Of a stretch of DNA of 6,682 nt, positions 1 to 5,590 are shown piece by piece (position 1 is the first letter of the stretch; the number at the start of each line of letters is the position of its first letter). The stretch covers positions 1-6,682 of the forward strand of contig DATFXR010000204.1 of the NCBI GenBank assembly GCA_035315685.1. The letters are read 5' to 3'. The notes under the pieces are model-generated. The model was not told the DNA's origin, ran no database searches, and was given only the letters and a program-made list of their open reading frames with translations. Position numbers and translations under genes: made by a program. Source of the stretch: QHWK01 sp035315685. GTDB taxonomy: Bacteria > Acidobacteriota > Vicinamibacteria > Vicinamibacterales > CAVVIG01.

Positions 1-623
1 CCGAGAAAGACGACATCGCGCGTGTGACTGAGGATCGCCGGGATGTCGGACGCGACGAAGAATTCGCCGTCGCCGAGGCCGACGACGATCGGCGGACCGT
101 TGCGGACCGTCACGATCTTCTGCGGATCGTCGGCGGAAATCAGCACCAGCGCGAACAGGCCGCGCATCAGCATCAGCGCGCGCCGCACCGCGTTCTCGAG
201 GCCGTCGTCCTTCATCTCGCGCTCCACCAGATGAGCGACGATCTCGGTGTCGGTCTCCGTGACGAACGTATGCCCCTGTCGCTGCAGCTCGAGTTTCAGA
301 TCGAGGTAGTTCTCGATGATGCCGTTGTGCACGACGACGATCTTGCCGGTGCAGTCGCGGTGCGGGTGGGCGTTCTCTTCGGTGGGGCGACCGTGCGTCG
401 CCCAGCGGGTGTGGCCGACGCCGTAGTCGCCAGCGAGGGGAGCCGCACCAATCACCGTTTCGAGGTTGGACAGCTTGCCGGCGCTGCGGCGCAGATCGAC
501 GCGCCCGTTCTTCACCACTGCGACGCCCGCGGAATCGTAGCCGCGATACTCCAGCCGCCGCAGCCCTTCGATCAGGACCGGAACGACCTCCTTCGAGCCG
601 ATGTAGCCGATGATCCCGCACAT
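1..623 (-). CDS. glmS: Glutamine--fructose-6-phosphate aminotransferase (isomerizing), N-terminal part, cut by window edge
   Basis: Cytoplasmic enzyme making glucosamine-6-phosphate from fructose-6-phosphate and glutamine, the first committed step towards UDP-GlcNAc. About 207 residues are visible, covering the class II glutamine amidotransferase (Ntn) domain. The protein starts MCGIIGYIG, so Cys2 becomes the N-terminal nucleophile after Met removal. Further family motifs are RRLEYRGYDSAG (residues 22-33), HTRWATHG (71-78), HNGIIEN (99-105) and TETDTE (122-127). The visible part ends in FFVASDIPAILSHTRDVVFL, as in known GlmS proteins. The sugar-isomerase (SIS) domains lie beyond position 1. 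The ATG at 623-621 is fixed by the required Cys2 and by a good Shine-Dalgarno sequence 7 nt upstream. The gene follows glmU after a 161-bp repeat-filled spacer and is probably cotranscribed with it. No defect is seen in the visible part. The family assignment is very secure. Confidence 0.97.
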   Translation of the reverse strand, partial: MCGIIGYIGSKEVVPVLIEGLRRLEYRGYDSAGVAVVKNGRVDLRRSAGKLSNLETVIGAAPLAGDYGVGHTRWATHGRPTEENAHPHRDCTGKIVVVHNGIIENYLDLKLELQRQGHTFVTETDTEIVAHLVEREMKDDGLENAVRRALMLMRGLFALVLISADDPQKIVTVRNGPPIVVGLGDGEFFVASDIPAILSHTRDVVFL

Positions 624-630
624 TGGGCAA

Positions 631-637
631 TTCCTCT
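631..637 (-). promoter_or_regulatory. Ribosome-binding site of glmS
   Basis: On the minus strand AGAGGAA lies 7 nt before the glmS ATG. It is the only strong Shine-Dalgarno sequence seen at any of the six start codons in the window. Its upstream edge touches the GGGATTY repeat array, so the repeat reaches the ribosome site without disrupting it. Confidence 0.75.
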
Positions 638-638
638 T

Positions 639-678
639 GGGATTCGGGATTTGGGATTCGGGATTTGGGATTCGGGAG
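639..678. repeat. Tandem heptamer array GGGATTY x6 (potential G-quadruplex)
   Basis: The plus strand reads GGGATTC and GGGATTT in strict alternation: five complete units and a sixth that degrades after GGGA. This can also be described as about three copies of a 14-mer TTGGGATTCGGGAT from 637. The six GGG tracts (639, 646, 653, 660, 667, 674) are each separated by exactly 4 nt, which fits the canonical G3N1-7 quadruplex pattern. The G-rich strand is the template strand for glmS, so the mRNA carries the C-rich form. The array lies in the glmU-glmS spacer, directly upstream of the glmS ribosome-binding site. The repeat itself is plainly visible; quadruplex formation is inference. Confidence 0.9.
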
Positions 679-743
679 TGGCTGCGAGGGCTGTCACGCC
701 GGTCGAGTGCGTGATCCGTCAACCTTCGCGAATCCAGAGTCCC
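660..743. repeat. Nested imperfect palindrome in the glmU-glmS spacer
   Basis: Outer arms: plus-strand 660-674 (part of the GGGATTY array) is the reverse complement of 729-743 at 12 of 15 positions. Inner arms: TCACGC at 694-699 and GCGTGA at 709-714 are perfect 6-bp inverted repeats with a 9-nt loop. A further pair, GCGAGGG at 684-690 and CCTTCGC at 723-729, matches at 6 of 7. The centres (about 701.5, 704 and 706.5) nearly coincide, so either strand could fold into one long interrupted hairpin. No T-tract follows, so it is not a standard intrinsic terminator. It could be a small palindromic dispersed repeat, an mRNA-processing or stabilising structure, or a chance by-product of the repeats. 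Confidence 0.5.
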
Positions 744-747
744 GCCT

Positions 748-782
748 GCCGACTGTCGACTGTCGACTGCCGACCGTCGACT
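748..782. repeat. Tandem heptamer array GYCGACY x5
   Basis: The plus strand reads GCCGACT, GTCGACT, GTCGACT, GCCGACC, GTCGACT without gaps. The array ends 2 nt before the glmU stop codon (complement at 785-787). Each GTCGAC core is itself palindromic. The 7-bp period is the same as in the unrelated GGGATTY array at the other end of the same spacer. Function unknown. Confidence 0.85.
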
Positions 783-784
783 TC

Positions 785-2173
785 CTAATCCCGAGTCTGT
801 CGTTTCTTCTTCCGCTCAGCGACCCAGTTCTCGATGTTGCGCTGCTTGCCCGCGCTGACGGCAAGCGCGCCCGCTGGCACGTCCTCGCGGATGGTGGTCC
901 CGCTGCCGACATAGGCGCCCGTGCCAACCGAGACGGGTGCGATGAGTTGCGTGTCGCTGCCAATGAACGCGCCGTCCTCGATGACGGTCTGGTTCTTGTT
1001 CACGCCGTCGTAGTTACACGTGATCGTGCCGGCGCCGATGTTGACCTTCTCGCCGATCGTGGCGTCCCCGAGATACGCCAGATGGCCGGCCTTCGAACCA
1101 GCGCCGAGCACGGTCTTCTTCAGCTCGACGAAGTTGCCGATGTGCGCGCCCTCGCGGACGTCCGCGCCGTTGCGCAGATGGGCGAATGGACCAATGGTCG
1201 CCGAGTCACCGAGACGCGACTTCACGATCAGGCAGTGGTTCAGGACGACGACGTGATCACCGATGGCCGAGTCGACGATCCGCACGCCGGCGTGGATCTC
1301 ACAGCCGGCGCCGATTGTCGTGCGTCCCTCGAGGAACACGCACGGGTGAATCACCGTATCGGCCCCGACGCTGACGTCGCGATCGATGTAGGTGGTCGCC
1401 GGATCCTCAATCGTCACGCCAGCCGCCATGAGCTCAGCGTTCTTCTGATCGCGAACGGCGCGGCTCAATGCCGCGAGCTCGCTCCGGCTGTTGATTCCCC
1501 GAATCTCGTCGGCGTTCGGCACGGTCACGGTTTCCACGATCAGTCCTCGCTCTCGATAGATGGACACCAGATCCGGCAGGTAATACTCGCGCTGCGCATT
1601 TTCCGCGGCGATGCTCCGCACGGCGTCGAAAAGGCCGTCGAGCGCAAACGCGTAGATGCCGGAATTGATCTCTCGGATCTGCCGCTCCGCAGCAGTAGCA
1701 TCCTTCTCCTCGACAATGCGTGCAATCTGCTCGCCGGCCCGGACAATACGGCCATAGCCGGTGGGGTCCTCGACCACCGCGGTGAGGACCGTCGCCATCG
1801 CGCCGCGCGTGATGTGGCGGTTGACCAGTGCATTAAGCGTGGCAGCGCTGAGCAATGGGACGTCGCCGGACAGCAGAACCAGGGTTCCCGACGAGCCGCG
1901 AAGCGCCTCCTGGGTCTGCAAGAGCGCGTGGGCTGTCCCAAGTTGTGGCTCCTGCACCACAAAAGTGATGTCGCCGCGCTGTCCGAGCGAGGACCGCAGG
2001 GCCTCAGCCTGATGTCCGATGACGACAGTGATCGAGCGCGGTTCAATGGCGGCGGCTCCCGCCAGGACGTACTCGATGAGCGGCTGTCCCGCGATGCGGT
2101 GGAGCACTTTCGGCAAGGCTGACTTCATCCGAGTGCCTTTGCCGGCAGCGAGAATGACGACGTGCGTGTCCAT
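785..2173 (-). CDS. glmU: Bifunctional N-acetylglucosamine-1-phosphate uridyltransferase / glucosamine-1-phosphate acetyltransferase
   Basis: Cytoplasmic enzyme for the last two steps of UDP-GlcNAc synthesis: acetyl-CoA-dependent acetylation of glucosamine-1-phosphate, then uridylyl transfer from UTP. The product has 462 residues; the E. coli enzyme has 456. The N-terminal pyrophosphorylase domain (about 1-230) carries LAAGKGTRM (8-15 region), Lys22, QEPQLGTAHA (74-83), SGDVP with metal-binding Asp104, YGR (140-142) and EINSGIY (169-174). The C-terminal left-handed beta-helix (about 250-445) shows hexapeptide repeats. It also has the acetyltransferase residues Arg334, Lys352, His364 (expected catalytic base, in KAGHLAYLGD), Tyr367, Asn378, Asn387 and Lys393, all offset by one from E. 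coli numbering. Both halves look intact. The start is the ATG directly before the first beta strand; no good Shine-Dalgarno sequence is present and a small hairpin sits there. The last codons and the stop (CGG GAT TAG) resemble the neighbouring GGGATT repeat. The TPR gene ends 25 bp upstream, and glmS follows. Confidence 0.98.
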   Translation of the reverse strand: MDTHVVILAAGKGTRMKSALPKVLHRIAGQPLIEYVLAGAAAIEPRSITVVIGHQAEALRSSLGQRGDITFVVQEPQLGTAHALLQTQEALRGSSGTLVLLSGDVPLLSAATLNALVNRHITRGAMATVLTAVVEDPTGYGRIVRAGEQIARIVEEKDATAAERQIREINSGIYAFALDGLFDAVRSIAAENAQREYYLPDLVSIYRERGLIVETVTVPNADEIRGINSRSELAALSRAVRDQKNAELMAAGVTIEDPATTYIDRDVSVGADTVIHPCVFLEGRTTIGAGCEIHAGVRIVDSAIGDHVVVLNHCLIVKSRLGDSATIGPFAHLRNGADVREGAHIGNFVELKKTVLGAGSKAGHLAYLGDATIGEKVNIGAGTITCNYDGVNKNQTVIEDGAFIGSDTQLIAPVSVGTGAYVGSGTTIREDVPAGALAVSAGKQRNIENWVAERKKKRQTRD

Positions 2174-2177
2174 CGAT

Positions 2178-2191
2178 GGCCGATCCCGGCC
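2178..2191 (-). promoter_or_regulatory. Small GC hairpin over the glmU translation-start region
   Basis: GGCCG and CGGCC form a perfect 5-bp inverted repeat around a 4-nt loop, ending 4 nt before the glmU ATG and filling most of the 25-nt gap after the TPR gene. A weak GAGG lies 16 nt before the ATG, half inside the stem. The hairpin could affect glmU initiation. It lacks a following T-run, so it is not a typical terminator. Short GC stems also arise by chance in such DNA. Confidence 0.35.
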
Positions 2192-2198
2192 TCGTCAA

Positions 2199-2876
2199 TT
2201 ATCGCGCCGGGCGCGTTTTGAGTGGGCGCCGGCGGTCGAGACGCGGAATTGACGGAACTTCGAGGGCGGCTCGGAATGCCTCATCGGCGCGGAGCGGCTC
2301 GAGATCGGGATCAGTCCGGGCGAGCGCGCGATTCTCAGGGTTCAGGGCGATCGCCCGCTCCAGATGAGCGACCGCCTCGGCGTGCTCGTTGCGCTGCGCA
2401 TGTGCGACGGCGAGCATATAAAGTGCGTGATCGTTGTCCGGATCCTCGTCCCGCACGAGGCGCAAGTGCGCGATCGCCTGGTCGTACTGACCACCGTTGA
2501 TGGCCAGCGTCGCGGCGTACAGACGCTCGTCAATCGTCTGTGGCGCGGCCTCGCGGTGGGTCGCCTGTCGCTCACAGATGTTCAGGTAGAGCCGCACTCG
2601 CTCGTGAAGTTCCTTTTCTTCGGGGTATAGCCGCAGCACCGACTCGAGGAGGTTGGTTGCTTCATCGTACGCATGCCTCTGCAGCGCCTCGAGGCCGCGT
2701 TCGTAAATAGCAACCGCCTCAAAATAGGTCGATCGCCGTTGCGGCGTAGTTTGTTGAATCGGGGGCATTTGCGGCCGGACCGAAGGTGGATTGTCGGGGG
2801 ACGCGACACGCGCGACCGGCGGTTCGGCTGAGGGTTTGCCCGGACGAGGAAGCGGCCGCCGCTGCTGCTTGGCCAT
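2199..2876 (-). CDS. Tetratricopeptide-repeat protein with proline-rich N-terminus
   Basis: A 225-residue protein of unknown role. Residues 1-48 are basic and proline-rich and probably disordered, with no signal peptide or membrane segment, so it is likely cytoplasmic. Helical repeats follow: about 52-86 (YERGLEALQRHAYDEATNLL, then ending LYPE), a connecting helix to about 104 (LHERVRLYLNICERQ), and two clearer TPR units at about 117-150 and 151-184 with the usual small and aromatic positions (QYDQAIAHLRLV; AEAVAHLERAIALNPEN). The end, DPDLEPLRADEAFRAAL, is a common cap of TPR proteins, followed by a basic tail. TPRs bind other proteins; the partner cannot be read here. It lies between rsmI and glmU on the same strand, 25 bp before glmU, with a promoter candidate of its own upstream. 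The ATG lacks a recognisable Shine-Dalgarno sequence. A later start at Met37 would remove most of the disordered head and cannot be excluded. Confidence 0.85.
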   Translation of the reverse strand: MAKQQRRPLPRPGKPSAEPPVARVASPDNPPSVRPQMPPIQQTTPQRRSTYFEAVAIYERGLEALQRHAYDEATNLLESVLRLYPEEKELHERVRLYLNICERQATHREAAPQTIDERLYAATLAINGGQYDQAIAHLRLVRDEDPDNDHALYMLAVAHAQRNEHAEAVAHLERAIALNPENRALARTDPDLEPLRADEAFRAALEVPSIPRLDRRRPLKTRPAR

Positions 2877-2916
2877 AAACGACGCGCGCCCGAGTCAGGC
2901 ACGCGAAAAGGCGGGT

Positions 2917-2945
2917 AACGTAACAGAACGTCTCAGGTGGGTCAA
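2917..2945 (-). promoter_or_regulatory. Putative sigma70-type promoter for TPR gene-glmU-glmS
   Basis: On the minus strand TTGACC (2945-2940) and TACGTT (2922-2917) are 17 bp apart. A TG one base before the -10 gives an extended -10 (TGTTACGTT). Predicted transcription start is near 2910, leaving about 33 nt of leader before the TPR ATG. The -35 matches consensus at five of six positions. The -10 keeps only the key first, second and last bases. Position in a 107-bp intergenic gap supports it; no experimental evidence is available. Confidence 0.45.
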
Positions 2946-2963
2946 GCGAGGCCTCTACAGGTG

Positions 2964-2978
2964 TGTGAGATCGTCACA
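2964..2978. promoter_or_regulatory. CRP-like inverted repeat TGTGA-N5-TCACA
   Basis: Perfect 5-bp half sites identical to those bound by CRP/FNR-family regulators, but separated by 5 bp rather than the usual 6. The centre (2971) is about 61 bp upstream of the start predicted for the TPR-gene promoter, a typical activator position. It lies just past the rsmI stop codon, so it could instead be a minor hairpin in the rsmI transcript. Regulator binding is speculative because of the spacing. Confidence 0.25.
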
Positions 2979-2983
2979 TTATG

Positions 2984-3820
2984 TTATTTGACTGATTTTT
3001 TCGCTCGTTCGAGCCGCGCGTAGACGTCATTCGGTGCGATTCCATGGCGCCTTGCCAGGACGCCGATGGCTTTCCGCCTGGTCAGGCCGTGATTAGCGGT
3101 CATTTCACCAAATTCTGCCACGAGATCGGCAGGTTCGCTCGCGAGCGTGCCAGACTCGGGTACGTTCGCGACCACGGTGAATTCACCTCTTGGCACACCA
3201 AGCTGTTGAATAATATATGATATCTGTCCTTTGACTACTTCCTCGTGTGCCTTCGTCATCTCGCGTCCAATTGCAACCTCGCAGTCGCCGGCCACGCGTC
3301 GCAAATCGCCAAGAGTTTCGAGGATTCGATGAGGCGCCTCGAAGAAAACGATCGTTCCGCCAATCGCAGCCAGTCGCTCGAACCAGGCATTTCTGGCGTT
3401 CACCTTAGTTGGGGGAAATCCTAGAAAAGCAAATGAGTCGGTCTCAAACCCTGATGCCGTCAATGCCGCCAGGACGGCGCTTGGGCCCGGGATCGGCTCC
3501 ACTCGGATACCGGCGTCGAGCGCCGCGCGGATCAGGGTCGCGCCCGGGTCGGAAACAGTCGGTGTTCCTGCGTCGGACACGAGCGCCACGTTGTCACCGC
3601 GCCGCAGTCGATCGACGAGCGCAACCGACCGAATCGTCTCGTTGTGCTCGTGGAGGCTCGTGGTTGGTGTAGCGATTGCGTGGCGAGCGAGGAGGTGGGC
3701 CGTGCGCCGCGTGTCTTCTGCCGCAATGACGGCGACCTCCCGCAGGACGCGCAGGGCCCGCAGCGTGATGTCTTCGAGGTTGCCGATCGGGGTGGCGACC
3801 ACGAAGAGCGTGCCGGGCAT
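2984..3820 (-). CDS. rsmI: 16S rRNA (cytidine(1402)-2'-O)-methyltransferase
   Basis: SAM-dependent methyltransferase that 2'-O-methylates C1402 in the decoding centre of 16S rRNA. The 278 residues from the chosen start are close to the family norm (286 in E. coli). The tetrapyrrole-methylase fold shows its motifs in order: VATPIGNLEDITLRA (8-22), AEDTR (34-38), VSDAGTP (81-87), PGPSA (111-115), FFEAPHR (159-165) and GREMTKAHEE (185-194). The C-terminal small domain with LTRRKAIGVLARRHG (246-260) fits the RsmI helix-turn-helix region. The frame stays open upstream to a GTG at 3895. The ATG at 3820 is preferred because the protein then begins right at the conserved strand, as relatives do, and because a good extended -10 lies between the two starts. 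No Shine-Dalgarno sequence precedes the ATG. Codon use is less GC-biased than in neighbours, with an AT-rich run near 3205-3230. It is divergent to the DUF885 gene. Confidence 0.96.
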   Translation of the reverse strand: MPGTLFVVATPIGNLEDITLRALRVLREVAVIAAEDTRRTAHLLARHAIATPTTSLHEHNETIRSVALVDRLRRGDNVALVSDAGTPTVSDPGATLIRAALDAGIRVEPIPGPSAVLAALTASGFETDSFAFLGFPPTKVNARNAWFERLAAIGGTIVFFEAPHRILETLGDLRRVAGDCEVAIGREMTKAHEEVVKGQISYIIQQLGVPRGEFTVVANVPESGTLASEPADLVAEFGEMTANHGLTRRKAIGVLARRHGIAPNDVYARLERAKKSVK

Positions 3821-3836
3821 CTGGAGGAACCCGTTT

Positions 3837-3845
3837 ATTGTACCA
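3837..3845 (-). promoter_or_regulatory. Putative extended -10 promoter of rsmI
   Basis: On the minus strand TGGTACAAT combines a TG-N extension with a -10 hexamer matching TATAAT at five of six bases. No convincing -35 is seen, which is tolerated with an extended -10. The predicted start near 3830 would give a leader of only about 10 nt, in keeping with the lack of a Shine-Dalgarno sequence at the rsmI ATG. Confidence 0.45.
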
Positions 3846-3908
3846 TTGGCGGATCTGTGTTGGCGGAACCAGCTCGTCCGGTAAAGCCCGGGCACAACCG
3901 CAGAAACG

Positions 3909-5567
3909 ATGATTGCTTCCGAGCCTCTTCCTCATTTCGTCGACGATCTGCTCGGGTATCTTCACGAGACACATCCGACGCACGCGACGCTCGACGGCGT
4001 CCATACGCACGATGATCTGCTCGAAGACGTCAGCCGCCACGCCATCGACAGCGAAACGCGCGCCCTGGCCGGTTATCTGCGGCGGCTCGATGAGATCGAT
4101 CGCGAGGGGCTGACCCCGGTCGAGAAGCTCGAGCACCGCATGCTCACGTCCCACCTCCAGGGTCGGATGTTCGAGCTCGAAGCGGTTCGCACCTGGGAGC
4201 GCAATCCGCAGTTCTATTCGGACCTGCTCGCATCGAGCCTCGCCGGTCAAACGCTCTTCTCGCACGCGCCGGCCGCCGAGCGCGCCCGTCGTGTGCTCTC
4301 GAAGCTTCGCCAGACGCCGCGTCTGATTCAGGCGGCCCGCGACAACATCAAGGAGCCTCCCGGCATCTTCGTCAAGCTCGGTATCGAGACGATGAAGGGG
4401 GCGCTGAAGTTCATCGACGACGAGCTGCCGCGTGCGTTCGCCGACGTCGACGATCTGCATCTGCTTGGCGATCTCGCCGACGCGCAGATGGAAGCCTCGC
4501 ACGCTGTCGGCGCCTACGTGCAGTACCTCGAGACGGAAGTCGCGCCGAGGGCACGCGCGTCGTTCCGTCTCGGGCGCGATCGATTCGAGCAGAAGCTCCG
4601 TCTGGAGGAAGGGATTCCGATTCCGGTCGATCGACTGCTGACGATCGCCGAACGCGAGTTGCACGCGACGCAGGACGCCTTCCAGGCGGTTGCCGGGAAA
4701 TTGAACGGCGGCGATCCCCTCGACGCCTGGACCCGCACCAAGGCGCAGCATCCAAAGCCAGGCGAGCTCGTCGCGGTCGGCCGCGAGCAGCTCGCCGAGC
4801 TCATCACCTTCCTCGAGCGGCAGTCGCTCATCACGCTGCCGCAAGGTGAGCCGATCGCCGTCGCGCCGACTCCCGACTTCTACCGCTGGTCGTTCGCCAG
4901 CATGTGGACTCCGGGTCCGTTCGAGACCAAGCCGACGCGCGCGTACTACTACCTCACGGACGTCGATCCGTCATGGCCGGCTGACCGCCAGGACGAGCAT
5001 CTGCGCGACTACAACTACCCGACGCTGTGGTCGATCTCCATTCACGAGGTCTACCCCGGTCACTTCCTGCATTACCAGCATCTCCGCCGGGTCGAGTCGA
5101 AGGCGCGCAAGTCGATTCTCTTTGCACCGGCATCGTTCGTCGAGGGCTGGGCGCACTACTGCGAGCAGATGATGATCGAGGCGGGCTTCGGCCGCCAGGA
5201 CTACGGCATCAGGCTGGGACAGCTCGCCGAGTCGCTCATCCGTCTGGTCCGCTTCATCGTGTGCATCAGGCTGCATGCCGAAGACATGTCGGTGGAACAG
5301 GGTGTACGCTACTTCCGCGAAGAGGCGTACCTCGAGGAGAGCAGCGCGCGCCGCGAAGCGGAGCGCGGCACGTTCGATCCGACCTATCTCGTGTACTCGC
5401 TCGGCAAGCTGATGCTGCTGAAGCTGCGCCAGGACGTGAAGCAGCAGCAGGGCAAATCCTTTTCACTGCGATCGTTTCACGACACGCTGCTCGGCCAGGG
5501 CACCGCGCCCATCTGGCTGCATCGGCAGCTGATGCTCGGTGACGAAGCGGGTGATCTCCTCGACTGA
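3909..5567 (+). CDS. DUF885 family protein, putative zinc metallohydrolase
   Basis: A 552-residue protein matching the length and C-terminal motif order of the DUF885 family, regarded as metallopeptidase-like but with few members tested. The key motif is SISIHEVYPGHFLHY: His379, Glu380 and His385 form HExxxGH, a variant of the HExxH zinc site. VEGWAHYCEQM follows, with Glu412 a likely third metal ligand. Other conserved-looking stretches are AYYYLTDVDPSWP (345-357), RLVRFIVCIRLH (445-456), EEAYLEESSARREAERGTFDP (471-491, helix region), YLVYSLGKLMLLKLR (493-507) and FHDTLLGQGTAPIWLHRQ (523-540). The N-terminal half is largely alpha-helical. Many relatives are exported lipoproteins, but no signal peptide or lipobox is seen here, so a cytoplasmic location is likely. 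The start ATG has no Shine-Dalgarno sequence; a weak TTGGCG/TAAAGC pair (3860-3887) is the only promoter hint. An FmdB-type gene follows 23 bp later. The substrate is unknown. Confidence 0.9.
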   Translation: MIASEPLPHFVDDLLGYLHETHPTHATLDGVHTHDDLLEDVSRHAIDSETRALAGYLRRLDEIDREGLTPVEKLEHRMLTSHLQGRMFELEAVRTWERNPQFYSDLLASSLAGQTLFSHAPAAERARRVLSKLRQTPRLIQAARDNIKEPPGIFVKLGIETMKGALKFIDDELPRAFADVDDLHLLGDLADAQMEASHAVGAYVQYLETEVAPRARASFRLGRDRFEQKLRLEEGIPIPVDRLLTIAERELHATQDAFQAVAGKLNGGDPLDAWTRTKAQHPKPGELVAVGREQLAELITFLERQSLITLPQGEPIAVAPTPDFYRWSFASMWTPGPFETKPTRAYYYLTDVDPSWPADRQDEHLRDYNYPTLWSISIHEVYPGHFLHYQHLRRVESKARKSILFAPASFVEGWAHYCEQMMIEAGFGRQDYGIRLGQLAESLIRLVRFIVCIRLHAEDMSVEQGVRYFREEAYLEESSARREAERGTFDPTYLVYSLGKLMLLKLRQDVKQQQGKSFSLRSFHDTLLGQGTAPIWLHRQLMLGDEAGDLLD

Positions 5568-5590
5568 TCGCGGGCAGCGCTGATTGATAT

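Noticed and set aside
639..782. CRISPR array
   Set aside because: Units are 7 bp and contiguous, with no unique spacers and no cas genes nearby.
624..784. glmS ribozyme/riboswitch
   Set aside because: Genomic position and length would fit, but none of the conserved core sequence I know from the Bacillus-type ribozyme is present; the spacer is made of heptamer repeats and palindromes instead.
24..788. Plus-strand open frame of 254 codons over the left edge
   Set aside because: It is the antisense shadow of glmS, whose catalytic motifs are all present on the minus strand.
623..2122. Long plus-strand open frame of 499 codons opposite glmU
   Set aside because: It lies antisense to a fully conserved glmU, resembles no protein family, and begins by translating the heptamer repeats. 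Long antisense frames are expected in GC-rich DNA.
3860..3887. Promoter for the DUF885 gene (TTGGCG, 16 bp, TAAAGC)
   Set aside because: Both boxes match consensus only weakly, too weak to list as a feature; it is mentioned with the gene.
3821..3895. N-terminal extension of RsmI from a GTG at 3895
   Set aside because: The extra 25 residues are not part of the family and would span the best promoter candidate; the ATG at 3820 starts at the conserved domain edge.
3594..4844. Minus-strand open frame of 416 codons opposite the DUF885 gene and running into rsmI
   Set aside because: It is antisense to a well-supported gene, overlaps rsmI in another frame, and its composition is rich in Arg, Glu and Leu with no recognisable motif.
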